From Cranoglanis bouderius (taxonomy: Eukaryota; Chordata; Actinopteri; Siluriformes; Cranoglanididae), in the NCBI GenBank assembly GCA_023630585.1, contig CM042560.1:9141001-9205000 (forward strand): 64,000 nt of DNA, given 5' to 3'. Made by a program: the position numbers and the translations under genes. The notes under the pieces were generated by a model that saw nothing but the letters and a program-made list of their open reading frames with translations, was not told the origin of the DNA and did no database searches. Shown one piece after another: positions 1-10,741 of the stretch (within the stretch, counting starts at the first letter, position 1; each line of letters opens with the position of its first letter).

Positions 1-1360
1 TAATCAGAGTCTTAACCCGAGCAAAGCTGAACGCCGGTAATCAGCTTGAGTTTAAAAAGAGAAAAGCTTCACGCTCCTCTCTTCCCATGGAGAGCTTTTC
101 TAGTACACAGCTGAGGTGAGGTACGTTTCACTTCTTCCTCCAGCTGCTCGAATCCTTGACTTCTAAAGAGGAGAACCGATACAGGAAAGCGTTAGGTGGA
201 AAAACCCTTTTTTATTCAGTCCCTAAAGAGATCTGAGGAAGGATGTTTTTGTCGTCAACCAGAACGATTTACACTTCTGCTGAAGATCTGTACTCCAAGC
301 AGGAACTTGGGCTTTTTTCCACCATAAAGAAGTGTTTATTTGAATTCGGCTCTCGGCGTTAACACATTAATAATGCCTGTTCCTAATTCAATCGTCAGAT
401 GTCCGCATCGTGATACAGCTGACCGATGGAAAAAGCCGTGACTTTGTTTAAAATGGAGCTCTGATTGCGATGAAAACAGGAGAGACACACTACGCTGCTG
501 AAAACAGATTCATTGAAAAGAACATTGTTACACTTTGCTCAGTGCATGAAACACGACTGCAGCTGCAAGACAGCCATAAACGTTGGGACACTTTTCACGA
601 AACACGCACAACAGTGAGCTACAGATAGGTATGGGAGATATAGACTTAAAACTATAATCTCCATCTTTCATGGTATTTTTTTTGCGGTAACGATATAAAT
701 GACGATATGAAAACAGTAACATTCAACATCAATTCATCTTTTTTGGCCACAACTCGCATCAGCATACAGTGGTCAATGTTTTTGCTTGAGAAGGTGGAAC
801 AAATGTGTTGTGTTTCCACCCTTTGTTAATGCACACTTTACAAATCACATATGATCCTCACGAGCCGAAGCACTTCCATATTACGGAGGAAGCTCCTTTT
901 TCGGGGATTAATTGGTCTTCCCCGTCTAGGGAAGGAACTCCGTGTTTAGTCACACTTGTTCTCGTTCTACGTGCGAGATGCCCACGTTGCAGTGTGTAAA
1001 CACGTCTTCAACTATATCGTCAATATCTCGGGATGACAAACTCTCATCATGGGAAGGAACTGTACCTGTATATCACTGCCGATACGATATGGCACAGCCC
1101 TAGCTACAAATCTCTTAAATCTCTCAAATCTCTTCAGTGTTGAATTTCATTTTTTTGATGGCCCTAATTCAACACCTCCTGAGCTCATGGTTGTAGAACA
1201 CATGATTAATAAAACACAACAGGGCATGCTGTTATAGAAAAATAATCAACAATGGAGTGATGTGATGTACCTCAATGCAAAGTTGATTCTTTTGCCTTTT
1301 CGTGTTCTATTTCTCTTAGATCACAGCAATTATAACCCATCATTTATTAAAATTGAATTC
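1..1360. other. Intron 3 sequence without recognised features
   Basis: Non-repetitive AT-rich sequence. No exon of the agap1-type gene is recognised, and the next expected exon (starting GRFKKE) is not found here. Confidence 0.5.
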
Positions 1361-1370
1361 GTGTTATCAA

Positions 1371-1645
1371 CAGAGGTCGACTGATCGGTTTTGTTTATTA
1401 ATCGGCACTGATAACCAAATGCCGGAACTAAAACTGTTCTCGGCACAAATCCACACCAGTCTCCCGGTTGCGTCCGTTGAGGGAGCAGCTGAGGAAGGTC
1501 TGCTGTCATTATTATACAGTGTGAGAGCGGCCTCTAGAGGCGAAATAAGGCAAAACTGACTAATTTTGTTGTGTTATTTGAAGTGTGTTTTGGTTGTCTC
1601 TGTTTTTATTTGGAGTGTTACTTTTTGGTTCAGGTTGGATGTATT

Positions 1646-1713
<68 letters not shown>

Positions 1714-1868
1714 CGTTTGAAAAAGTACATTTTCATGGTACAGTCAGTACTGTTTATTTTATAAATAAAGTTCAGCAATATTTTACTTTGAGTGCTATGT
1801 TTAGTATCAATTGTAAAAACTGTTACTTAACTAAGTTTTCTGTAAAATCCACTATCGGTCGACCTCTA
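1371..1868 (+). mobile_element. hAT-like non-autonomous element, copy 1
   Basis: Inverted ends CAGAGGTCGACTGATCGG and CGGTCGACCTCTA face each other. The flanks GTTATCAA (1363-1370) and GTTATCTC (1869-1876) look like a decayed 8-bp target duplication. A (TA)n stretch of about 60 bp (1651-1711) sits inside. The internal sequence TGTGAGAGCGGCCTCTAGAGG also occurs in the copy near 61.8 kb. Confidence 0.65.
1651..1711. repeat. (TA)n microsatellite
   Basis: About 30 uninterrupted TA units lie within the hAT-like element. Confidence 0.95.
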
Positions 1869-2406
1869 GTTATCTCTAACTAGTTTGGGAAAAAACAGCT
1901 TACCAATCCTGCGTGTGCGTGGGTATGTGTTTGAACTGAGATGTGTGTTGATTTACTGATTAACATTAACGCAAATGAGCGTCCTTGACTTCTAAGATTC
2001 GTAGTTTGACTAAACCCTGAGTGTAGCATTTGCGTCAAAGCTTGTGTTTAATTGTTGCTCAACTCATCCAACTTGTTTCTGGTCGATGAGGATTGTATTT
2101 TTATTCTACGTCGCAAGAGTATCCAGATTGAAGATAAAAATGAGGACTGGCTGTGAAGTATCAGCTCTGAGAAAGCGCTGCAGTCTGGCAGTCTCTGTAT
2201 GCGGTGCTTGGAGTTGGAGTGGCCTGGAGTGGCCTGGAGTGGCATTTCCGTAATGACATGGTTCGACTTTTTTTTTTTTTTTTTTTTTTTTTACCCTCAC
2301 GTGGGAAAAGGAAGCAGAGCCGGGGCAGGAGAGGCAAGGGCGAACACGCAGAGGGCTGCATCTATTTATAATCCTAGTACGGTATGGCGGCCAGGAACGA
2401 CGACAC

Positions 2407-2412
2407 AGAGAG

Positions 2413-2468
<56 letters not shown>
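2407..2468. repeat. (GA)n microsatellite
   Basis: This is an uninterrupted GA tract with purines on the plus strand. A T run of about 24 lies at 2269-2292. Confidence 0.95.
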
Positions 2469-2470
<2 letters not shown>

Positions 2471-2811
2471 CGAATGGAGGGCATTAGACACACACATACC
2501 CGCTCACTAATTACAATCTTAGACAAACAAGCCACATGGGTAACCTCAGCTGAGTTTAGATACTGCAAAGACATACGTAACACTGGAAACATCACACTGC
2601 ATCATCACTTCACCCCAGTCAATGTATAAGAACAACACAAACACAATTCCACAGTGTGTAACTGCTCAGTGTAAACATTGTGTGTCTTGATACATGTTAC
2701 AGGGCTGAAAGGCTGAGTCTCAGAGCGTGCAGTCCTCAACAGCACTTCTAACAATTATCCCATGATGAAATGAGTGAAATGGAGGGAAATGTCAAAGAAC
2801 AGTGTTACTGA

Positions 2812-2833
2812 GAGAGAGCGAGCGAGCGAGCGG

Positions 2834-2881
<48 letters not shown>
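2812..2881. repeat. (GA)n microsatellite with GAGC start
   Basis: GAGCGAGC units pass into an uninterrupted GA tract, with purines on the plus strand. Confidence 0.95.
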
Positions 2882-2886
<5 letters not shown>

Positions 2887-3345
2887 GCGCGAGACCTCCT
2901 TTATAGTGGCTGTTGTTTTTTTCCCCCTTAAAATTCATCTGGCAGAAGTATGAAAAAGCTGCTGTGTTGGACCTATAATAACTCTTCAGCAGAGTGCAAC
3001 CAAAATAGAGCAAAACAGTTTAATGGGACGTTTGCTATTTCGGAAGGGTACAGAGGGCAAAAACCTGAATGGAGCCAAGCCACGAATAAAAAGAGGCTAC
3101 ACGCCTAGCCCCGCTCCTTTGGGTAGAAAGGCTGCGCGTCCCCACAGCAATAGTGACAGAGACAGAGTGATAAAGGAGTGATGAGAAAGAAGTTGGTGGG
3201 GAGAAAGAAAGTCATTACCTGCATCCACGTCAGCTAGTTAACAGTGGCAGCCAAGGAAAGAGCAGAGAAATAAAAAAAGAAGCAAAAATCAAAAGAGGCA
3301 AGCCAGTTAAACATGCACAGTCATAATAGAACAAATGAAACTTAG

Positions 3346-3349
<4 letters not shown>

Positions 3350-3395
<46 letters not shown>
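3350..3395. repeat. (GT)n microsatellite
   Basis: About 22 GT units are followed by GAGA. Confidence 0.95.
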
Positions 3396-3404
<9 letters not shown>

Positions 3405-3614
3405 AAGAGAGAAAGTAAGATAGACATATTGAGTACAACAAAAGAGCAAGAAATAATCCTTCATTCATTGTTATCTGTAACTGCACAGTGAAGCTGAGGG
3501 GAGAAGAGAGTCAAAATCAAACATTAAAAAAATGCCATGGGGACATTTAATTCAGCGCACAGTTAAACATCAGCAGTTAAACCTGTCCTGTAACACACAT
3601 CAGCAAACACATCA

Positions 3615-3810
3615 GGGAGAGAGAGAGAGAGAGAATGAGTGTGTGTGTGTGAGACAGAGCGAGAGACAGCAGTGAAATACAGACAGAGAGACTGAGAGAG
3701 AGTGAGTAAGTGAGAGTGTGTTGGCGAGAGAGCGAGAGAGAGAGCGTGGTATGTATATGTGTGTATATATATTTATATGTATGTATACATATATGCATAT
3801 ATATATATAT
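3615..3810. repeat. Mixed GA/GT/TA low-complexity tract
   Basis: Imperfect GAGA and GTGT blocks are followed by TATA/TGTA repeats up to about 3812. Confidence 0.85.
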
Positions 3811-4023
3811 ATGGGTATTTTTCTTCATTTAATTTTTTTTCCTCTCGGGGTTCTATGAGCCTCGTTACTAGTGTTTCTGTTTGACTGTATTGTTGAATGT
3901 ATGTACATTTGTTTCTACTTTATTTTCTAATTTATTTCTGTAGTTATTTTCTAATTTGCTGAACCCAAGCTTTAGCAATCTCTCTCTCTCTCTCTCTCTC
4001 TGATGTGTTTGCTGATGTGTGTT

Positions 4024-4077
4024 ACAATGTTAATATTTGTTATGCCAATAAAGCAACCTTTTGACTTTGACTTGAGA
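4024..4077 (+). mobile_element. LINE 3' end, tail copy a
   Basis: It ends TTATGCCAATAAAGCAACC and TTTGACTTTGACTTGAG, directly followed by GATA/GA repeats. It is the first of seven same-strand tails carrying a CCAATAAAGC polyadenylation-like core in this region. Confidence 0.6.
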
Positions 4078-4088
4078 GGTAGATAGAT

Positions 4089-4129
<41 letters not shown>

Positions 4130-4137
4130 ACAATATG

Positions 4138-4524
4138 TCTCAGCCTGCCACAATATGAGGGACAGTGAGTGAGTGAACTGTATTGCTCTTGTTTCTTGTA
4201 AATGTTGTGATTGCTCTTCTTTATTATTATTGTTTTATCTTTTTTTCTTACCTTTATTAGTAAATTCACTTTTATTCTGTAATTTTACTCATTTGATGGT
4301 TCTTTTTTCAATTATTCTGTATATAGTGCCTTTATACTGTCCTTAATTTGTACATTTATGTACATTTTTTGCATTATTTTCTATTTATTTAATCTGTTTG
4401 TATTTTATTCAATTTTATTTTGTCTCATTTTAATTCTCTTGTTTTTATAGTACCCTTCCTTTGTACTTGCTTTGGCGATACAAATGTATAATTATTTGTC
4501 AGGCCAATAAAGCACATGAAGCAG

Positions 4525-4529
<5 letters not shown>
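4138..4529 (+). mobile_element. LINE 3' region, copy b
   Basis: It starts near GAGGGACAGTGAGTGAG, shares the block CTTACCTTTATTAGT...TCTGTAATTTTACTCAT with the copy at 5130-5723, and ends GGCCAATAAAGCACATGAAG. A long GA array (4530-4598) follows. No open reading frame of a reverse transcriptase remains, so the copy is severely 5'-truncated. Confidence 0.65.

Positions 4530-4598
<69 letters not shown>
4530..4598. repeat. (GA)n microsatellite
   Basis: About 34 perfect GA units directly follow a LINE tail. Confidence 0.95.
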
Positions 4599-4603
<5 letters not shown>

Positions 4604-4639
4604 CACCCACCCTAACCCCGCCTGCCATCACAAACACCC

Positions 4640-4911
4640 ACCCACCCACCACCATCAACACCTCGTCTATGTTCCTGTGTTACCATTAATGTATATGATG
4701 TTGCATCTAGTTATTAATTTTTGCTACATATTTATCTTCTGCATCTGCAACATCTGTTTATTCATTTATTTTTTGCTCATAATTTTGTTTTAATATAATT
4801 TAATTTTTTCAATTCCTACTTCTCTTGGTCTACTGTTGTATATTGCTTTGGCAATGCAAAAAATATTTTGTCATGCCAATAAAGCACACATTGAATTGAA
4901 TTGAATTGAAT

Positions 4912-4919
<8 letters not shown>
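4640..4919 (+). mobile_element. LINE 3' end, copy c
   Basis: TTGCTTTGGCAATGCAA precedes TCATGCCAATAAAGCACAC and a short (ATTGA)n tail, then a GA array (4919-4970). The ATTGA tail is the type of simple repeat that ends several fish LINE families. Confidence 0.65.

Positions 4920-4970
<51 letters not shown>
4919..4970. repeat. (GA)n microsatellite
   Basis: A perfect GA array follows the (ATTGA)n tail of LINE copy c. Confidence 0.95.
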
Positions 4971-4971
<1 letters not shown>

Positions 4972-5129
4972 ACAAAATACAAAGACATCCAAGAAAAATT
5001 CTACCCCAAAATGAAACACACACCAAACATTTGACAATCTAGCAAACAGTGTAAAACTCCGCCTCCTACTAGGAGAACAGAAAGACTGCTGTATATCAGC
5101 ACCACTGTACTGTACGTCTCGGTCTAATA

Positions 5130-5723
5130 CAAAAGGCGAGACAGTGAGTGATCTGCCTCGCCCTTGTGTCTCTTCTAATTGTTATGATTGCGCTTCTTTA
5201 TTATGATAATTTAATCTTTTTTCTTACCTTTATTAGTCAATTCACTTTTATTCTGTAATTTTACTCATTTTATCCTTCTTTTGCAATTATTCTGTATATA
5301 GTGCCTTTATATTGTCCTTAATTTATGTACATCGTTTGCACCATTTTAGTATTATTCTTGTTTATTTTCATCTATTAGTGTTTATTTTTGTTGTCTTTTT
5401 ATTTTGTTTCTCCTGTTTTTACATTACACACACTGCAGCCTTCGCCGACGATCGTGTGTCAGAGTCTGAGAGACCATGAGACACCAAGTGTCCTGCACAC
5501 ACCCTGAATACACACAATATGTTCACATATCTACCTGTCAGGTTTTTTATTCATTTTATTTTTCTTTGTGGTTGCTGTTTGCTTGTTAGGTTTGATTATT
5601 ATGTCTGTAATGTTCATGCATCAATGCAGACATGTGTGAATTATTTGTATAACTTTTAGTTTAATCTGCATGCACTGTAATTTATAACATTCCATGCCAG
5701 TAAAGCACTGCTGAGCTGACCGC
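5130..5723 (+). mobile_element. LINE 3' region, copy d
   Basis: It contains the same CTTACCTTTATTAGT and TCTGTATATAGTGCCTTTAT blocks as copy b. It ends CATGCCAGTAAAGCACTG and is followed by GAAA and GA repeats. Confidence 0.6.
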
Positions 5724-5726
5724 AAA

Positions 5727-5954
5727 AGAAAGAAAGAAAGAAAGACAGAAAGAAAGAAAGCAAAAATGAGTGCGAGAGACAGAGAGAGAGCCAGATTAGA
5801 GAGAAACAAAGAGAGACAGAGTAAAGAGAGAGCATAAGAGAGCAAAAGAAAGAAACGGATCATGCCAAAAAAAAAAGCGAGAGAAAGAGAGCAAGAGAGA
5901 GCTTGAGTGAGAGCAAGAAAGAGAGAGCGAGTGACGGCGATTAGAGAAATAGAG

Positions 5955-6018
<64 letters not shown>

Positions 6019-6020
6019 CA
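5727..6020. repeat. GAAA/GA-rich low-complexity tract
   Basis: Nearly 300 bp are almost pure purine on the plus strand, with GAAA units first and perfect GA at 5960-6018. Confidence 0.9.
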
Positions 6021-6827
6021 GATGGAGGTAAAACTCCTTGTTCTGTGCTGTATTGTTCAGACTTGTGATAAGTGCAGCATGTTTACATCTGTGTTCTGTA
6101 CAGGAAGGAAATCATTAGCACATTTAAAAGTTTCTTCTTTTCATGTGGTGGAAAAAAAGGGCCTTTAGCTGTTCCCAAGATCCCTCAGTGTTGTGGCAGC
6201 GATGCCGAAATGTTGGATAAACGTTAGAAGCGAGAGATATAGTGTATATATAGAGATATATAGAAAGAGAGATAAAGAGATATTCAGGGATACAGTAGAT
6301 TGCATGGACACACACACACCAGCACACACACACCAATGATAAAATCTCAATGAGATTGTGAGCATTCATGCAGTGTGTGAGGAAAGGCGTGAGGCTCTTT
6401 AAGCAGCGCAGTACAGCTGGCCCACATCAGCGCAGGCTCCAGCTAAAAGTCTGGCCCGGAGCTAGTAAGTGGTTTTGGGGTTTGGGTTTACTACACCAAA
6501 ACTCTCCGAGTCTATTTTTGAACTCCAAGAGGCAACAATGAGGAAAGGGGGGGTAAGAGAGAAAACATTTCTAAGTCTGGGTCTGGTTACAGAGACAGCA
6601 ACTCTGCAATTTAGTTTTTAAAATTAGTTGTGACATAACACTAAAAAGCAGGAAGTAGAATCAGTAACAGGAAATCAGACGGCACAGTTCGGCTCCGATG
6701 TCGCGTGCGGTTCGTTTTGGCACCGGCTGCTAGAATCCAGAGCACAACACACAATCACTGACATCTTTTTTTTTTTTGAGTGATTTCACTGCTGACCGCT
6801 GGTATGCAACGCCTGAGCTTTAATAGC

Positions 6828-6968
6828 ACTGAGAGAGAGAGAGAGAGAGAGAGGGATAGAGAGAGAGAGGTAGAGAGAGGGACAGGGAGAGCAAGAGAGA
6901 GAGGGGGAGAGAGCAAGGGAGAGAGACAGAGAGGGAGAGAGGGAGCAAGAGAGGGAGAGAGAGAGACT
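6828..6968. repeat. GA-rich microsatellite
   Basis: An imperfect GA/GGGA array follows TTTAATAGCACTGAG, which may be a worn LINE tail. Confidence 0.9.
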
Positions 6969-6969
6969 G

Positions 6970-7135
6970 ACTTTTCTTTTTGTATATGTGCCCATATATG
7001 TTTATTCTATTAATTAATTTTTTTGTAATGTGTTAAAATATACTAAATATGTATTAATCGATGCTTTGGCAACATTGTGGTATAACAGTCATGCCAATAA
7101 AGCTCAATTAAATTTAAATTTGAATTTGAGTGAGA
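6970..7135 (+). mobile_element. LINE 3' end, copy e
   Basis: ATGCTTTGGCAACATTGTGG is followed by CATGCCAATAAAGCTCAATT, an AATTTGA-type tail, and a GA array to 7220. Confidence 0.6.
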
Positions 7136-7154
7136 GAAAGAGAGGCAGAGAGAG

Positions 7155-7220
<66 letters not shown>
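7136..7220. repeat. (GA)n microsatellite
   Basis: It starts with GAGAAAGAGAGGCAGAG variants and becomes perfect GA. Confidence 0.95.
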
Positions 7221-7222
<2 letters not shown>

Positions 7223-7361
7223 CTGAAGATGGCCAGTGGCTAGTCACTACTTGTCTGACCCTGTGGTCACTGTGTGTCAGATAATTTGGGGGTAATTGTG
7301 TTTTATCACTGTGCTACACTGTTTATTCTGATCTTCTTGTCCTCACTGAAACTTATTTCTC

Positions 7362-7362
<1 letters not shown>

Positions 7363-7432
<70 letters not shown>
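7363..7432. repeat. (AC)n microsatellite
   Basis: About 34 AC units with one CAAACAC interruption. Confidence 0.95.
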
Positions 7433-7434
<2 letters not shown>

Positions 7435-7704
7435 CATGGAAATTCACTCCACCATGCAGCTAAGAGCACACTGAAGCTGACCTGACAGCAACGTTACTAC
7501 AGAAATGAAATATTAACACACAGCACTGCTGAAAGCTGAGCCTCGAGATGGAAGCATATCACAGTGAATCTGGCTGTGTGCTGCACACACTCAATTATAC
7601 ATGGAGTATATAAGCAGAGAGAGAGAGAGAGACGGGTGGGGAGACAGACAGACAGACAAGGAGAGATACAGAGAAAGTTAGGAGAAATGCTGCATTTCAG
7701 CAGG

Positions 7705-8076
7705 ACAGTGTTTATCTGCTGGCCACAACCTGAGGGACAGTGAGTAAACCATCCAACCTCCACCACCCCTACATGCAACCCCCCCACCCTCCACCCCCAC
7801 CCCCGCACAGTCTTATTTGTCTTCAGTTTTGTTTTGTTTTTTTCATTGACTTCTTTAACATATATTTAAGATTCGATATTTGTATTGACGCTTGGTTTCT
7901 ATTCTCTCATCTATATGTTTCTATACGGACACTAATATAATATGTTTATTCAGAGTCTACAAACACTAAACTAATATGTTTATTAATAACAGTTCTTCAT
8001 TCCTGTAATGCTCTGGTAATACTGGACATGTATACGGTAATGCCAATAAAGCCTGTTGAATCGAATTGAAAGAGAA
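7705..8076 (+). mobile_element. LINE 3' region, copy f
   Basis: It begins near CCTGAGGGACAGTGAGT, shared with copy b, and ends AATGCCAATAAAGCCTGTTG and AATCGAATTGAAAG before GA-rich sequence. Confidence 0.55.
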
Positions 8077-8185
8077 AGGCGTATCAGAGAGAGAGAGACA
8101 GACGGACAAACAGACAGAACAAGAGACAGACACACAGAGTGTGAGAGAGAGAGAGACAGACACAGAGGGAGACAGACAAACATTC

Positions 8186-8222
8186 ATGCCAATTAAAGCA
8201 CTGTTTAACTGAACTGACTGAC
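8186..8222 (+). mobile_element. LINE 3' end, copy g (tail only)
   Basis: TCATGCCAATTAAAGCACTG and TTTAACTGAACTGACTGAC are followed by GACAGAGAGATAGAGAG. Only the last bases of the family are present. Confidence 0.5.
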
Positions 8223-8423
8223 AGACAGAGAGATAGAGAGAGAGAAAGAGGGAGAGAGAGTTACTGACATCATTGAAGGATCAGGAGTAACAGTAGTGTC
8301 CCAGTTTAAACCAGCAGAAAGGGAATGTGTTGAAAGCAGGTAGCAGACGAGTGGTGAGACGCGGACACAGCTGTACTGTACTCACTACTGATTACAATAT
8401 TCCATTACACAGTGAAGTTTTAC

Positions 8424-8511
8424 CTTCTGGGCTCTCTTCCTGAACATACGTCCCCGTCAGATACCTGTGCACCAGCGCAGACTTCCCACTGGCCAAGTTC
8501 CCCACAATGCC
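8424..8511 (-). CDS. agap1: agap1 exon with the P-loop of the GTPase-like domain
   Basis: The exon is 88 bp, from a TTTTGCAG acceptor to a GAAG|GTAAAA donor, entering in phase 0 and leaving in phase 1. It encodes GIVGNLASGKSALVHRYL followed by TGTYVQEESPE. GNLASGKS is a Walker A/P-loop (GxxxxGKS), so this is the nucleotide-binding start of the Ras-like domain of AGAP Arf-GAPs, which act on Arf GTPases in endosomal trafficking. Asn-Leu-Ala before SGKS favours AGAP1; human AGAP3 has NLSSGKS as I remember it. The following residues should be GRFKKE in the next exon, which I do not see in the remaining 8.4 kb and which must lie beyond the left edge. The gene is therefore partial here: only the N-terminal region is present, without PH, Arf-GAP or ankyrin domains. 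Confidence 0.95.
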
Positions 8512-8878
8512 CTGCAAAACACACAAACACACAAAATAACGCATTGTGTATGATGCACAAAGGCAGCAGTGAGCAGTATCGCAGTTACTCTGGTGCAGCA
8601 GATCCGCACAGAATGAGAAGTGACAGATTAAAAGACGGGACATGAATACAACCGTGTGCGGCGTCACTCAGTAACTGAAACTCACTCACGCTGCCTCTAA
8701 TTCGGCGATTTCTGAATCATCTACTCTCAGAGCTGTCAGTGCTCAGTCAGTAATCAATCTCATGTCCTGAGAGGAAAAGATTGTGTTCGTATTGATTGGA
8801 AAAGTGTAAACAATCATTTAACGACGCTCAGTATTTAAAACATGCACATCTACCTCAAAAAAAAACAAAACAAAAAAA

Positions 8879-9098
8879 CAGTCCCCTCTGAAAGTATTGG
8901 AACAGCAAGGTCAATTCGATTGTTTTCGCTATAAACTGAAGACATTTGGGTTTGGGATCAAAAGATGAGATGAATTTCAGCCTCATATTTACATCTAGAT
9001 GTGTTAATTCATCTTTTGATCTCAAACCCAAATGTCTTCAATGTATAGCGAAAACAATAGAATCGGCCTTGCTGTTCCAATACTTTCAGAGAGGACTA
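8879..9098. mobile_element. Palindromic MITE (long inverted repeat)
   Basis: Two arms of about 95 bp pair almost perfectly. The left arm starts AGTCCCCTCTGAAAGTATTG and the right arm ends CTTTCAGAGAGGACT. Both pass through GAACAGCAAGG, TTGTTTTCGCTATA and GACATTTGGGTTTG. About 35 bp of loop lie between them. No coding capacity is present. Foldback elements of this design are usually moved by Tc1/mariner-type transposases. Confidence 0.85.
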
Positions 9099-9176
9099 TA
9101 TGTTATGATCCGTATTTCTCTACATCAATGATTCTCAAAGACCCTCAGACAGTCCACATTTTTGCTCTACACTGTG

Positions 9177-10741
9177 CAGCCGTGGCCAAAAGTTTTGAGA
9201 ATGACACAAATATTAATTTTTACAAAGTCTGCTGCCTCAGTTTATATGATGGCAATTTGCATATACTCCAGAATGTTATGAAGAGTGATCAGATGAATTG
9301 CAATTAATTTCATAGTCCCTCTTTGCAATGAAAATGAACTTAATCCCAAAAAAACATGTCCACTGCATTTCAGCCCTTCCACAAAAGGACCAGCTGACAT
9401 CATGTCAGTGATTCTCTCATTAACACAGGTGAGAGTGTTAACGAGGACAAGGCTGCAGATCACTCTGTCATGCTGATTGAGTTAGAATAACAGACTGGAA
9501 GCTTTAAAAGGAGGGTGGTGCTTGAAATTATTGTTCTTCCTCTGTTAACTATGGTTACCTGCAAGGAAACATATGCAGCCATCATTGCTTTGCACAAAAA
9601 GGGATTCACAGGCAAGGATATTGCTGCTAGTAAGATTGCACCTAAATCAACCATTTATCGGATCATCAAGACCTTCAAGGAGAGAGGTTCAACTGTTGTG
9701 AAGAAGGCTTCAGGGCACCCAAGAAAGTCCAGCAAGCGCCAGGACCGTCTCCTAAAGTTGATTCAGCTGCGGGATCGGGGCACCACCAGTGCAGAGCTTG
9801 CTCAGGAATGGCAGCAGGCAGGTGTGAGTGCGTCTGCACGCACAGTAAGGCGAAGACCTTTGGAGGATGGCCTGGTGTCAAGAAGGGCAGCAAAGAAGCC
9901 ACTTCTCTCCAGGAAAAACATCAGGGACAGACTGCTATTCTGCAAAAAGTACAGGGATTGGACTGCTGAGGACTGGGGTAATGTCATTTTCTCTGATGAA
10001 TCCCCTTTCCGATTGTTTGGGGCTTCTGGAAAAAAGCTTGTCCGGAGAAGAAAAGGTGAGCGCTGCCATCAGTCCTGTGTCATGCCAACAGTAAAGCCTC
10101 CTGAGACCATTCATGTGTGGGGTTGCTTCTCAGCCAAGGGAGTGGGCTCACTCACAATTTTGCCTAAGAACACAGCCATGAATAAAGAATGGAACAAAAA
10201 CATCCTCAGAGAGCAACTTCTCCCAACCATCCAAGAACAGTTTGGTTGAACAATGCCTTTTCCAGCATGATGGGGCACCTTACCACAAGGCAAAAGTGAT
10301 AACGAAGTGGTTCGGGGAACAAAACATCGACATTTTGGGTCCATGGCCAGGAAACTCCCCAGACCTTAATCCCATTATGAATTTGTGGTTAATCCTCAAG
10401 AGGTGGGTGGACAAACAAAAACCCACAAACTCTGACAAACTCCAAGCATTGATTATGCAAGAATGGGCTGCCATCATTCAGGATGTGGCCCAGAAGTTGA
10501 TTGACGGCATGCCAGGGCGAATTGCAGAGGTCTTGAAAAAGAAGGGTCAACACTGCAAATATTGACTCTTTGCATAAACTTCATGTAATTGTCAATAAAA
10601 GCCATTGACACTTATGAAATGCTTGTGATTATACTTCAGTAACAGTTAGTAACATCTGACAAAAAGATCTAAAAACACTGAAGCAGTAGACTTTGTGAAA
10701 ATTCATATTTGTGTCATTCTCAAAACTTTTGGCCACGGCTG
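9177..10741 (+). mobile_element. Tc1/mariner element, nearly full length, inactive
   Basis: Terminal inverted repeats of about 70 bp start CAGCCGTGGCCAAAAGTTTT at the left and are mirrored at the right. They share GAGAATGACACAAATAT and the CTGCYTCAG inner edge. A TA follows the right end (10742-10743); the left flank reads TG, probably a decayed TA. The element is 1565 bp, the size expected for Tc1, and carries one transposase gene on the plus strand that is broken. Confidence 0.92.
9551..10564 (+). pseudogene. Tc1-like transposase, frameshifted and missing the catalytic Glu
   Basis: The gene starts MVTCKETYAAIIALHKKG at the first ATG in frame. Paired helix-turn-helix regions follow (GFTGKDIAA, KSTIYRIIKTF, then ASARTVRR). 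The first catalytic Asp is in FSDESPF (GAT at 9995-9997). The frame is lost near 10245, where TTTGGTTGAAC gives a stop. The other frame continues as EQCLFQHDGAPYH, with the second Asp at 10269-10271. Thirty-five residues later, at the place of the third acidic residue in NPIxNLW, the codon is ATG (10377-10379), so Met replaces Glu. The C-terminus ends with TGA at 10562-10564. The frameshift and the lost Glu each abolish function. The 35-residue spacing differs from the 34 of canonical Tc1. Confidence 0.9.

Noticed and set aside
2199..8190. Many Arg-Glu, Ser-Leu, Thr-His and Cys-Val repeat proteins
   Set aside because: They are translations of GA and AC microsatellites, not genes.
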